64,000 bases of DNA from Siphonodentalium dalli (Eukaryota > Mollusca > Scaphopoda > Gadilida > Siphonodentaliidae): positions 185,480,716 through 185,544,715 of the forward strand of contig CP136066.1 in the NCBI GenBank assembly GCA_032622095.1. The letters run 5' to 3'. Under the pieces are notes generated by a model. The model saw only the letters and a list, made by a program, of their open reading frames with translations. It ran no database searches and was not told where the DNA came from. The first letter of the stretch is position 1. Every line of letters begins with the position of its first letter. Both the position numbers and the translations under genes were made by a program. Below, one piece after another: positions 1-10,609 of the stretch.

Positions 1-179
1 AGAAAATAAACTACGTCAAATAAATAGCGTGACCAATGAGCATTCACAAAACAATATACATCAGTTTTCAGCTCACCTGAGACGAAGTCTCCGGTGGAGC
101 TATAGTCATCACTCGTCGCCCGTCCGTCCTTCCGTCTGTCTTACCGTCTGTCCGTCCGTCAAGAATCATCTTCTCCTCC

Positions 180-600
180 AGAACCGTAAGATGGAACAGG
201 TTCATATTTGGTGTGGATGTTCCCTAGGTGAATCTCATTCAGATTTGTTCAAATGAGGTCATCGGGTCAATTAGTTGAAAAAGCAGGGCCATAACTCATA
301 GTAATTCTTAGAACGACTTCTTTTCCAGAACTATAAGGTCTAATGGGTTCATGTTTGGTGTGGATGTTCCCTAGGTGACTCCCATTCAGATTTGTTCAAA
401 TGAGGTCAACAGGTTGATTAGTTGAGAAACCAGGGCCATAACTCATAGTAATTCTTACAATGACATCTTCTCAATGAATATTATGCTGATTAAGCTTATA
501 TTTGGTACGGAGGGACCTTGGTTGACTGGGGTTCAGATTTGTTCAAATGGGGTCACTGGGTCAAATAGGGGCAGAGCCAGGGACATAACTTTAAAAACAA
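180..600 (+). repeat. Degenerate tandem repeat, about 150-bp unit, three copies
   Basis: Three successive units share the order TTTGGTGTGGATG, CAGATTTGTTCAAATG, CAGGGCCATAACTC, starting near 200, 347 and 503. A CCGTCCGT-type simple repeat precedes them at 118-160. Two more units of the same kind lie at 2085-2330. No reading frame is kept across the units. This style of repeat is common in molluscan DNA as I remember it. Confidence 0.75.
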
Positions 601-1080
601 AAAAATTCATTTTTCATTTTGACCTTTAATTGTTTTTAGACACATCACAGCCTCATATTTCTTACCTATGTTTTTCTTAGCACATTCTTCAACTGTGTGG
701 ATTTTGGTATTGTTTATTTAACCCTTTCCACTCTTCTTTTTATATAGAATTCATCCAAGACAGGATTACTCAAACATTTTTCATCTGATCGACACCAAAT
801 TTGGTATATGAATTGTTGACACTTATATACAGATCAAGATATATTTTAACAGAGTTATGGCCCTTTATAATTCACACCTCTTTGCTATGCACTGTGGATT
901 TTTAAGAGAACACTGAAGCCTGTATTATTGAAAAAGCCAAGTTATCACAGTGTGGACACGTGATACTCTGGTTGAAGACTGCTTGCTTCAGACCAGCTTA
1001 CCATCTGTCATTACATGACATGACATTAGTTAAATACCTATTCTACAAGAATAAATAGGAATAATCCATTGTTCATTTCT
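601..1080. other. AT-rich stretch, nothing recognised
   Basis: Nothing coding or structured was recognised. At 790-860 a phrase about a missing fit with 'accaaatttggtatatgaattg' resembles the interspersed repeat style of the flanks. Confidence 0.4.
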
Positions 1081-1190
1081 TCAAGCCTGGACATGGTGTG
1101 TCTGACCAGATGGTGAATTTAGTGTTGCTACTCCGTACGGCAGGCTAGCATCACCAAATACACCCTCCAGGACCTAATTCTGCTTAGGCC
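1081..1190. repeat. Partial copy of the GGGGACCT foldback repeat
   Basis: It contains CAAGCCTGGACATGGTGTG, GGTGAATTTAGTGTTGCT, GCTAGCATCACCAAATAC and GGACCTAATTCTGC in the same order as the full copy at 19956-20106. A second fragment (right half only) lies at 1535-1605. Confidence 0.65.
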
Positions 1191-1774
1191 TCATCTTCTG
1201 GGACATTTTTTTTTTTTAAACATGTTAAAAAGTGACACCATTATAACATCTGCAGAGTTATGAAACTACTTTTTAATGAAATTATGGAAACATTCCACCC
1301 TCCCACATGGCCCAGACCCCACCCTGCCATCAACCAACATCCCTTCCAAGCCATATCACCTCTCAATTTAATTAATACCTCTTCTCATCACAGAAGCATA
1401 TATATCTGCAAATACACAGGTCATTAATTTAGATTAGAATAATAGATGTCATCTGTCTAGTTTATGTAGACATATCTGTAGCAATTTAAAAACAAACTGG
1501 TGCTCCCAAGGTTATGTGATGACTGACATTCAACATACAGCATGCTAGCATCACCAAATACACCATCCAGGGACCTAATTCTGCTCATATTCTGGGAAGT
1601 ATCCTAAGTATCAAATTGACAGTTGGTTTTAGTCACTTTTTTCCACCTGTTCAGTTTCAATGTCCCCCCTAATTTGCAGAAGATAAAATGCATAATTGAG
1701 GTGCTCAATGTGTGTGTATCACCAACTTCAACTGTAGGACTTCAATCTGTTCCTAGGTTTTATTGGCCAGTGAG

Positions 1775-1905
1775 GCCTAATCAGATTGAGGATGAATTCG
1801 GTGATGCTAGCCTGCCTTGCGAAACATTGTCATTAAATCCACATTTTGGGGACCTAATTCTGCAAATGTCAGACATACTAAATTCAGGCTTGGCCATTTC
1901 ATATT
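1775..1905. repeat. Copy of the GGGGACCT foldback repeat
   Basis: GGTGATGCTAGCCTGCCTTG, then GGGGACCTAATTCTGCAAAT, then GTCAGACATACTAAATTCAG. A related decayed copy lies at 2320-2420 (CCCAGAGGGTGAATTCGG then GGTCAGACACACTAAATAC). The outer ends are weakly complementary, as in the full foldback at 19956. Confidence 0.65.
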
Positions 1906-2084
1906 ATTTTCTTCATCACCACTTATCCAGATGAAATCATACCACTAATTTTCAAAGAAAAATTGGGAGGTATATATTGGATTAAATTTGTCTTCTATCT
2001 GTCAGGCTTCCATCCGTCTGCCTGTTGAGATGTCAATCCATCCATCTATCAACAATTGTTTTCTTCTCCGTATTAAAGACGGAA

Positions 2085-2330
2085 TGTGTTTATATAGTTC
2101 AGTGTGCATGTTCCCTATGTGTCTAACATTCAGATTTGTTCAATTAAGTTCATCACGTCAAATACATGTTGGTGCGAAGCCAGGGCCACAACTCTTTCCC
2201 TCCATAGTAATTCTTAAAACAGTTTTTTCCCCAAGAACCATTGGGCCCTATATAGCTTATATTTGGTATGGAGGGGCCATGTGTGACCGGGGTTCAGATT
2301 TCTTCAAATGGGGCCATTTGTAGGAAATGT
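2085..2330 (+). repeat. Two more units of the 150-bp degenerate repeat
   Basis: TGTGCATGTTCCCTATGTGT, CATTCAGATTTGTTCAA and CAGGGCCACAACTC recur, followed by a second unit with TATTTGGTATGGAGGGGCC. The same block order as at 180-600 suggests that a larger segment was duplicated about 1.9 kb apart. Confidence 0.65.
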
Positions 2331-2420
2331 AGTCCCCAGAGGGTGAATTCGGTTATGTTAGTCCACCTTGCGGAATACTGTCATTAAATTCACCTGAAAA
2401 GGTCAGACACACTAAATACA

Positions 2421-3230
2421 GACTCATCTTTTCCAATATTAGTTTCTTAACCACCACTTATCCAGGTGAAATCATACCCTGATTTTTCAAAGAAAAATTG
2501 GGGAGTATATTGATATTACTAGATGAATGGATCTCATAGATGAGGATTCACATTTGTTCTAATAGGGGCAGAGCTAAGAGATTTAACTCTCCTCTATGCT
2601 GTTTGGTACTGGTATAATAATATTGATTTCTAGAGAGCCTGGTGGGGGCAATGTTTGAGGCAATGGGGAGGGAGTGTAGAGTGGTGGAGATTTGACCCCC
2701 TACTTTGATCAAAGGTTAAACAGTTAAAAATTTCATGCCTGATACTATCTTAGTTGTAGATTAGATGTTCAAACCAAAAATAAGTTAGAATTGTTCTCGT
2801 AGTTTGGTTTGATTTTCTAACGTATGTTTTAAACCATCAGTTCATATGTTCCTACTTCAGGTTAAACTGTTGGACCGAATTGGCCACAATTTTTTACTTT
2901 ATGGGGGTGTCAGGTTGGTAATTATCAAACATTTGAGAGCTTGAAGTACTGGTACCGGTCGTAAAATTCAACCTAAGAGGAATGTACAAAAGGATTTTTG
3001 TGAACTTAGTACTGTGGTATGGTTGTCCTCTTTAAAAGGTAAGAGGCTGGAGATTTGTCAGTGATGTGCCATTAGAAATTTCAAGGTGAAGAGCCCTGCT
3101 CATCTGAGAACACCCAGCTATGTCCATGTTTAGAACTACTTGTCTTAAGTGATTTTGTCAAGTACTGACTTGTAGTCTTCAGAGTCTCCGTCTTCTCAGT
3201 CCTTACAGTCTGGTGAGCGACCCACAGTCA
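2421..3230. other. No gene recognised
   Basis: Low-complexity and AT-rich sequence with no convincing exon or element end. Confidence 0.4.
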
Positions 3231-3932
3231 TTGACTGTCTTGTTATGACGAGTAAAAACGATTATAAATGAAAACGCTCTTTATCGTGTACCGGCGCTTT
3301 TGTGCAAGAAGGTTTTTTAATGGACGCAATCATTGGATTTTTTTCTAGGCTAAAAAAAAAAAAAAAATACAAAACATGTTCAAACTTCCTCTTTTGAAAG
3401 TTGATAGCATGTCAAGTAAAACATCACGGGGTGTTGTTACAGCCTATTATGATTCTTTGGTGGGCACGCAGTTCATGCCAAATTCATGTATATATCACAC
3501 ATGTTTAGTATAAATGACACGTCGTCACTTTCGGTAAATTGTTGAAACACAAGTAATTACATCTAACGAAAGTTTTATGGGCTATATACATGTAAAGTAG
3601 AAGCATGGCCAGTTGATGAAACAAAATCAAAATGAACTTCAGTCGATGTACAGACAGCAAACTAAAAACCTTAAACGACCGTGTTGTTCTGTCACCTAGA
3701 TGAAAAAAAGACGAGAAAGACCAGCTAGCCGATTTGTTACCCCAACAGAAACTTCCATTTGCGGTCATGTAATTAGAACAATAAACGCTCTTTATTTGTT
3801 CCGTTTTATATGGTATAAAACGACCTTCCGAGTATACTTCGAATATAACTCTAAACTCGAAAGTTTTTTGTAAAAATTCAATAAACATATAGTACATGTA
3901 AGAATGTTCATATCCAATTAAATAATACTCAC

Positions 3933-3991
3933 GTTTCTGGGTTACGTCGGTCATTATTGCAACCGAAAACTGCACAGCGATTTGAAGGCAT
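3933..3991 (-). CDS. Possible first exon of a THAP-domain protein
   Basis: Read on the minus strand, ATG opens the peptide MPSNRCAVFGCNNDRRNPE, followed at once by a consensus splice donor (GTGAGT, 3932-3927). The start of a THAP DNA-binding domain is C-x2/4-C close to the initiator Met, and this fits (Cys6 and Cys11, then an N/R-rich stretch). THAP domains occur in host regulators and in P-element-like and Kolobok transposases. I could not find the rest of the domain (the W and the C-x2-H pair) in the next several hundred bases of the minus strand, so this is either the first exon of a gene whose later exons I missed, or a remnant. The open frame continues upstream to 4117, but that part does not look coding. 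Confidence 0.4.
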
Positions 3992-4117
3992 TTTCAATTT
4001 ATGATTTTGTTCTCCAAACCAAGTTGCATATATAGCAGACAGTGGCGGCATTTTCAGACAACTTTTGAAGAAAACTTGATAATAGCACGGGCTTGATCGT
4101 TTCATATAGTTCAACAA

Positions 4118-4711
4118 ACAAACGGCGACAAGACCGCCACTAGTGTGTTGATAACTATTGTGAAAACAATACTAATTCGTCCTGCTGTGCAACCGTCACA
4201 ATAGACATGAAAGATTATCGCCTCTCCCTCTCACATGCTTCAGTTGTCAGTTAAAACACGAAATTTTTCATAAAACAGTTTCATTTTCGTGAAACGCATG
4301 CGAAGACAGATGTGTGAAGAGCGAATGTATTGTCGGCATTTTCGGTGGTCTGAGGGTTAAGTAATCCAAAAATACACGGAACTCCTTTACGATATTCCGA
4401 TAGGACTATGTTTACTCTATATTCTCTGATAAATTGGTGTAAAAATTCCCAATAGAACGACTTTTATCAGGCGTTTACTAAAACCGCAAAATATTGAGAA
4501 GTTAGTGCAATTTTCTGAATTTTCTGATTATTTCGTCGCATAAAATAAATAAAAATACGATGAGCAACTGGAAATGTTTTTGAACATTCTGGAAGGGGTA
4601 TATATCACTGATATATGTTTAGAATTTCACGCAAAAACTATAAAACATGACAAAGTTATAATTAATTTAGTAGACCCACTCTAAATCTCCCATAGTAAAT
4701 GCATGCGGCCG
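4118..4711. other. No gene recognised
   Basis: Spacer between the THAP-like exon and the Mutator-like element. No coding signal was recognised. Confidence 0.4.
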
Positions 4712-5134
4712 TAAAGCATGGGGACACACTAATAGTTGTAGTCCGAGCCCGAGTCCAGTAAAATGTGTAGTTGGGATATTCAATTTTGTTTATTGTCGTT
4801 AATATAATTCCCATAGTGATGAATTTTGGTTTGTGGTAAGTTATGCCAATTACAAATAAAAAAAACTAAAAAGATAATTTGTAAGTCTTATATTTCAACT
4901 TTTATCGACATTTTTCGTTCTCCAGCACACTAAAAGTTGTAGTTGGAATCAGCCGAGCCGGCCGCCGAGTCGCTAATTAGCTGTTAATTGCTATTGTTAG
5001 GAATATGTTGGCGGCTCAAATCAATGGATCAATCATCATACCCAGCGTCCAGCAGCAAACGAACTCCGTGGTATATGTGGTATATTCTCTTTAGCGTTTT
5101 TGGTAGAATTTTGTACAACCCAGAAAACTGGTAA

Positions 5135-5404
5135 CACTTCTTTATAAATGTTAAATTACGCCAACACCTTTTAGATTGTTTGGAACAGAAATGCTTCTCC
5201 ACATTTCCTTCAAGGAAGAAGCAAATGAAACTCAGTAAGAAGCATGTATTAACGTATGAATTGGAACTAGATTGTGATAAATGCCGTTTGCCAAATTTAT
5301 TTGATGACATGGTCGAATGCTCTAAGGAGGATTGTGAGACATGGGTACACCATATGTGTACAGGTGAACCCCAGAGTTATATATGCAACAGTTGTTCAGT
5401 TTGA
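5135..5404 (+). pseudogene. PHD-finger fragment, likely transposase C-terminus
   Basis: The frame is open from 5135 (stop at 5132) to TGA at 5402-5404; the first ATG is at 5225. The last 40 residues form a PHD finger: C-x2-C, then C-x4-C, WVHHMC (Trp before the zinc-binding His, then C), then C-x2-C, ending three residues after the last Cys. PHD fingers usually bind histone H3 tails. The part before it (basic, KKHVLTYELELDC) has no recognised domain. It sits inside a Mutator-like element with long TIRs, so it is best read as the tail of that element's transposase left after internal deletion. A captured host exon is the alternative. Codon 1 is unknown because the upstream part is missing. Confidence 0.6.
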
Positions 5405-5434
5405 TCAAAATTATAAATTAGGTTTATTGCTATA

Positions 5435-5552
5435 CATGATGAATCCTACTTATGCCCAACTAACCTTGGGATCAGTCACCGTTAGTGGCACACGCTGAAC
5501 GTGGAGTTCCTTGGTATCGGAAAACGAGGACATAAGTAGGATTCTAATCATG
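5435..5552 (+). ncRNA. Structured-RNA-like module, copy A
   Basis: An outer stem pairs CATGATGAATCCTACTTATG (5435-5454) with CATAAGTAGGATTC-TA-ATCATG (5531-5552), 20 pairs with a 2-nt bulge. Inside are three small hairpins: CCCAA/TTGGG (5454-5469), CAC-CGTTA-GTG and CACG-CTGAA-CGTG, then a single-stranded GGTATCGGAAAACGAGG. Copy B at 5575-5697 keeps the inner sequences while both stems change in a compensatory way. No known RNA family was recognised. It could be a ribozyme, a structured transcript segment of the transposon, or a decayed duplicated foldback. Confidence 0.45.
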
Positions 5553-5574
5553 ATTATTTAAATGTTGATATATA

Positions 5575-5697
5575 TTATAATTCAACTGATGCCTAACTCG
5601 CCTTGAGGCCAGTCACCATTAGTGACGCACGCTGAACGTGTAGCTCCTTGGTAAACGTATCGGAAAACGAGGTAGACATCAGTCGGATTATTATAGT
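5575..5697 (+). ncRNA. Structured-RNA-like module, copy B
   Basis: The same order as copy A: ACTGATG (5585-5591) pairs with CATCAGT (5677-5683), with a further ATTATA/TATAAT pairing outside. Inner hairpins are CCTAA/TTGAGG, CAC-CATTA-GTG and CACG-CTGAA-CGTG, then CTCCTTGGTAAACGTATCGG and AAAACGAGG. Relative to copy A the outer stem has T-A changed to G-C, and the first inner stem C-G changed to T-A. Two substituted pairs that keep pairing are suggestive, not proof. Confidence 0.45.
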
Positions 5698-5820
5698 GTC
5701 ATTATGTAAATAATGTATTAATAATGTACTAATATCACGATTTATTTCAGGTGTTATTAATGTTTTTCAAGTTTATAATTTCAGGTGCAGTTCATGGCGA
5801 AGAAGATGGAAGTCAAGATA

Positions 5821-5861
5821 AAAAAACGGCCCTTATCAGGGCCACACTTTCTCCTAAAGAG
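5821..5861 (+). promoter_or_regulatory. Histone-type 3' stem-loop with purine-rich downstream element
   Basis: Perfect 6-bp stem GGCCCT/AGGGCC (5828-5833, 5838-5843) with tetraloop TATC, A-rich 5' flank and ACA 3' flank. AAAGAG follows 12 nt later (5856-5861). This matches the layout of metazoan replication-dependent histone mRNA 3' ends: stem-loop bound by SLBP, then a histone downstream element that pairs with U7 snRNA. The loop keeps U at positions 1 and 3. No histone coding sequence was found upstream. The stretch before it also reads as a short open frame after an acceptor-like TTTCAG, ending at TAA 5863-5865. It is either a captured histone 3' end or chance. Confidence 0.5.
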
Positions 5862-6267
5862 TAATCTTTAAAATTGCTAAACCTTCATATATTGCTTAAT
5901 AAAAAGTAATTGTTTGTTTTTATTCCCCACTACTTGCCCTTTGATCTTCATGTGACCCACCACTGACTTAATCCAATCAGCCGCCTAACAATAGCAATTA
6001 ACAGCTAATTAGCGACTCGGCGGCCGGCTCGGCTGATTCCAACTACAACTTTTAGTGTGCTGGAGAATGAAAACAGTCGATAAAAGTTTAAATATAAGAC
6101 TTACAAATTATCTTTTTAGTTTGTTTTATTTGTAATTGGCATAACTTACCACAAACCAAAATTCATCACTATTGGAATTATATTAACGACAATAAACGAA
6201 ATTGAAAATCCCAACTACACATTTTACTGGACTCGGACTACAACTATTAGTGTGTCCCTAAAGCATG

Positions 6268-6890
6268 TGGCTTTGTTTGGATACTTTCTGTCCCAAAATG
6301 GATCATTCTCGCTATCTGTAAAATGGTCTCATAGACCAATATATTTCATATTATAATTTAAATTTATGGCTAATATTATGATCTTGGTGGCCTGACCATT
6401 TCTGACTATGGATTAAACTGTTGTATAATTATATATAGGCCTACGCACAGGACAAAAGTAATTAGTCGAATGGATCATGTTGATTTGTGACGCCCTTTCG
6501 TAGTCCCTGTTAATTGCGACCGAAAAAGTTAAGGAATTACACGTACGCCTAATTGACGACGGTTCGTCTTAAGTTGAAGTGTGTTTATTTTATTTTTATG
6601 AGTTCCAATAATGACAACACGGGTTATTTTTGGTAATATATGGGGTTAAATGTGACCCCTTCAGGCTTTAGTGCTAATAATGGGCTGGCATAGTCGTAAA
6701 CGGTTGGGGGGGGGGGGGGGTGGGTGGCGTATGTCGACCACCATAGTAATAATAATCAGATAATATGATTACGTATGTACAACCGAAAACACGTCCGTCC
6801 ATATTTAAAATGATGAATGTTGTGTTTCATGGGAGTGCCTGTATTTCTGGCCAACTTGGGATATATGATCACGTTAGTACCTATGGACGG
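6268..6890. other. Spacer with a poly-G run
   Basis: No gene recognised. A G14 run followed by TGGGTGG lies at 6706-6727, a possible quadruplex-forming tract. Confidence 0.5.
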
Positions 6891-6902
6891 CGATATGTCT
6901 CT

Positions 6903-7508
6903 ATTCCCAAGGTTCGCTATTCCGAAGGTTCTCTGTTCCTCGCTACTCAGAAGGTTTTTGTTATTTTGAAGTTTCATTCGATATTCTAAAGTATTGAGAG
7001 GGTTCTTTATCATATGAGTCTTTTATGAAGGAAATAACTTAAAGGTACTCAATCCGATCAGACGCTCCTAAATTTAATACTATTTCTTTGGCTTCGGTGG
7101 TAAAACAATATTTGATTCGAGTCAATGAAACCACCCACCAAGCTCATGTGTTTAGATATCGATGTTTGCTATTTCTATTGTTTATGGGCCTGATCTTGTC
7201 GGAAGTAATAGGTCAAACGGGCGGTCTTGAAGATAAAGATGGATAACTGTAAAAGTGTGGTAATAATAACCACTTGAATTTAGAGTTGTCCATCTGTTCT
7301 GGTTAAATAAGCCCATAATAGCAAACCTTCAGAATAGCGAACCTTAAGGCTTCTGAATAAAGAACCTTTGGAATGGCGACCCTTCGGAATACTAGTAGCG
7401 AACCTTCAGAATAGCGAACCTTAAGGCTTCTGAATAAAGAACCTTTGGAATGGCGACCCTTTGGAATACTAGTAGCGACCCTTCGGAATTGGAACCTTCA
7501 GAATAATG
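6903..7508. repeat. Inverted pair of GAACCTTCGGAATAGC minisatellites
   Basis: On the right, 7318-7508, the phrase GAACCTTCAGAATAGCGAAC recurs about every 18 bp inside a longer 77-bp unit that is present twice (TAAGGCTTCTGAATAAAGAA at 7345 and 7422). On the left, 6903-6975, the same phrase runs in the opposite direction (GGTTCGCTATTCCGAAGG). Outside the pair, ACACGTCC and GTTTCATGGGA recur in the same direction at 6790-6835 and 7536-7585. Confidence 0.7.
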
Positions 7509-7589
7509 AATCCGATCCTATATGAAGAGCCCATGACACGTCCATCAATAAATGTATACATGTTTCATGGGACTGTTTATATATACATA

Positions 7590-8160
7590 TAAGACTGGAG
7601 TAAAGTTTTTTTTTATATACTAATAACCCTATTTGCATGAGAATATGTTGCAGCACCAGATATAGGGGAATGTGGGCCACAGTTAAGACATTGGTCAGAC
7701 TGAGATATTGTCTCTATCATTTCTCTAATTTCCAGACTAATATCCATGGCGCCAGTCAAGAGATATTAGCCGTATAACACATGTTACTATATTTGTTCAA
7801 AATGCTATCATCAGGTGAAGGTTGAATCTGGCCCAGCGACCAATTTTCAAGGCAAAATTATTTTATTTTATTTGTGCGAGTTTCAGCGAGTTACATGGGT
7901 GTGGCACAATGACTCAATGAGACACAATTTCTGGCCTGTGGTAGGATCCAACTTCAGTAGATGATAGGCACTTCGAAAAGGAATGACATAATAATTTGCC
8001 AAATGACTATTGTATTGGGGCTGGAGTGGATAAATAATTTAGATCAAACTACATGTAACTGATGTCATTGTGCAATACCGGTAGTGGTATGTTCGGGGCG
8101 TTTCCTATACGGTTACTACTCATTAATCAGATGCGCATATATTCATGTTTACGGAATTCA
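7590..8160. other. No gene recognised
   Basis: AT-rich spacer. No coding or structural signal was recognised. Confidence 0.4.
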
Positions 8161-8162
8161 CC

Positions 8163-8539
8163 TTAACCCTTTACCCAACAAACCGGCCAAAAACGGCCAA
8201 ATAAAGCTGCAACAGCCTAAATTATCTTGGGTCTGTCTCAATAAAACCATACAAATATGGATATCATTGGAACCGGCTCATTGACCACATTGTGATGGTT
8301 ACAGTTATGCCCTGTGCCAATGCATTCTCTTATATATGCGAGTCGACCATAGGTCGCCTCGCATATATAAGAGAATTTTTACCATTTTTTACCATTTTTT
8401 CTTACATTCTTTAACAATTTTATAATTTTTAATGTGTTAAGCCAATGCATTCTCTTATATATGCGAGGCGACTTATATTCGACTCGCATATATAAGAGAA
8501 TGCATTGGCACAGGGCCCTTCTGTTGGGTAAAGGGTTAA
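8163..8539. mobile_element. TTAA-type MITE (piggyBac-like ends)
   Basis: The ends are TTAACCCTTTACCCAACA and TGTTGGGTAAAGGGTTAA, an 18-bp perfect inverted repeat including the TTAA target site. piggyBac elements duplicate TTAA and often start CCCT, so the superfamily fits. Inside lie two palindromic hairpins (8317-8375 and 8442-8507), each pairing CCAATGCATTCTCTTATATA with its complement and arranged head to head. No coding capacity. Confidence 0.8.
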
Positions 8540-8824
8540 AAGACTATCGAACCACAAAAAATACTAGATCATGTCGTTGAATCTCTACACGAGATATGAC
8601 CGTACTATAGACCACATTACACCGATTTCACTGTACAAAAAACTGGGAACTTTTTTATGTTCTGACAGCAAAATTTATGAACAATGAACAAATACTTCCC
8701 TTTATTGTTAATACTTGTTCCTCAATAATCTACTTCACAGTACGTAGGGGTGGTCCCAGCTCGAGATTGCATGCTTGTTTGTGACTTTTGTGAGCTTATA
8801 TCGAACATACTCTCATGTGTCTAA
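8540..8824. other. No gene recognised
   Basis: AT-rich spacer without a recognised signal. Confidence 0.35.
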
Positions 8825-8988
8825 TCATTGGAATGCTGAAACTATTGTAAGGCATCTGATAGTATATAAACATTTAAATAACTGCCCGACTGGAATTACA
8901 TTAGTATTTATACTGTGTAAGGTACGCAAAGCAAAATCAACCACTAAGTCACTTAAATCTTGCAATTTCAAAGTTGGATCTTCACATT
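8825..8988 (-). CDS. Possible terminal exon, unknown protein
   Basis: On the minus strand an acceptor-like ATGTCATAG is followed by an open frame beginning CEDPTLKLQDLSDLVVDFAL and ending at TGA (8827-8825), 54 codons. Composition looks protein-like (amphipathic, no low complexity), but I recognise no family and no partner exon. It could be the tail of a decayed transposase. Confidence 0.22.
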
Positions 8989-10600
8989 CTATGACATACA
9001 TTGTTAATAAAAGGTATTTCATAATTTATTAACTGTATTTTAACTATTTTTTCATTGTTACAAACTTCCGTATCACAACAGCAACACATGTGTACTGGTG
9101 GAATATATCATTCTCAGTGGGCATATATACATAGAGATTCATAGCATGGTTTAAGAAAATGCTACCATATTAAAAAATGTATATGATCATCTGCAATGGC
9201 CAGAGTCATGTTACTCATGTACATGTATAACTAGAAGGTCATGACAGTTCGACCAAGTTGGCCTGGGATTATTATGTTTAGCTTACAGATTATTCCAATT
9301 ACAATGTGTCAAGTCGACAATAGCAAGTACGCAGGGCTATATTGAATAAGTTTTCCACAAATAATCATGCATTATACAATGTAAATGTGTATTCTAGCCA
9401 TGCTGACCGAGCTCCCGCTTGTTTAAATCACAGTGTTAAAATCATGAATTATTTAATATGTGAGAATTCTAAAACAAATCACTGTGCATTATAATTATTA
9501 TATTTAACTTGATCTGTCCATCACATGAAACAAAATTCATACACATAGATGGAAAGTTGGCCCGGAAGCATATCATCTCAACCGTCACTGCATGCGCTCT
9601 GCAGTGTGCCGAGACCAAATGGGATTCGGAGATGTTCTTCTTTTCCTTCACTCACCAAGACAATTGACTCACTTTGTCAGTCACAAATTCACCGTGCTTC
9701 ACATGTTTGTTACATATGTGTGTCGACTGCTCTGTAGATGGCTAGAATTGTATTTTGATTTTGACGTGACTCACAGTGAGTGGGTGAGGCTGAGCCTGAA
9801 GTCGTTGAAAACTAAATTTACTAATCTGTAAAGTGTATTAACTAAATTGACTAAAGTATACAATCCTAACAGTAATAGTATTACTATTAGACTAGATGAG
9901 TAGGTAGTTAGTACTAGTAGTAGTAGGTCAACATAACCGCTTTCGCAGATTACTGCTTCCACAAGTTCCAGCTACGCACTACGACTATGTTCAACGGTTC
10001 ATGACTGAACTATACTGTCTATAGTCTATAGTATAGTACTAGTGGTAAATGAGTAAATCAGTCATCTCTAAAATCTCCATTTTCTGACCAATTAGCCGCT
10101 TGCAACTCTAACGAGTCCAGGCGAAAACAGACTTAAAATTTAACAGAACAAGTCAAATCGCCGTGCCCAGTCTGCACACAGTGCACAGACCGGTCAACGT
10201 GCACAGTACACTCCAGTGACCTTCATTTTCATATTTTTTCAGTCACAGATTCGTCATTGAGTTTCTTTCCGACTGACTGATTTTCACTGTTAAACTTCAA
10301 GTCTAGAGGATTCACAAGCAATTCAAATTTCGCCAATAACAAAGCGCCACCATTTTGTAACGAAAATTATGTAACTATTTCCAACGTTGCTATGGGCCAT
10401 GTAGGGGACGTAACTTCAAACTGAAATTACGGTACGGAATCTGGCGAGGTTTGCCGAATGGTATGCGCCTATGTCAATTAAATCCACATTAATCATTTAA
10501 TTTTGAATAAGGTTGATTTTTTTTTTCAAATTTAATAGTGTAGCTATGGAGAGGCTGATCCAAGAAGAAAAATAAATTCGTTTTGTTAATTGTCAATTCA
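8989..10600. other. No gene recognised
   Basis: AT-rich sequence with only short chance frames. A short TAGTA-type simple stretch lies near 9880-9925 and 10015-10045. Confidence 0.4.
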
Positions 10601-10609
10601 TTTTCGAAC

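Larger units (their letters stand above)
4721..6258. mobile_element. Mutator-like DNA transposon, internally deleted, long TIRs
   Basis: The ends are GGGACACACTAATAGTTGTA and its complement. The terminal inverted repeats run about 280 bp (4721-5001 and 5987-6258, with weaker similarity inward) and are nearly identical. The element is flanked by an exact 9-bp duplication, TAAAGCATG, at 4712-4720 and 6259-6267. Long TIRs plus a 9-bp duplication are typical of Mutator-like elements; I recall the Rehavkus branch being described with a PHD-type finger, which would fit the PHD reading frame inside, but that is memory and unverified. At 1538 bp it is too short for a full transposase. Between the TIRs lie the PHD frame (5135-5404), two copies of an RNA-like module (5435-5697) and a histone-type stem-loop (5828-5861). 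Confidence 0.85.

Noticed and set aside
5581-5600. CTGATG plus GAAA suggesting a hammerhead ribozyme
   Set aside because: The core CTGATGA is not complete, copy A lacks it, and no cleavage-site stem III was found.
7498-7680. 60-codon minus frame
   Set aside because: Lies partly in the minisatellite and has no coding support.
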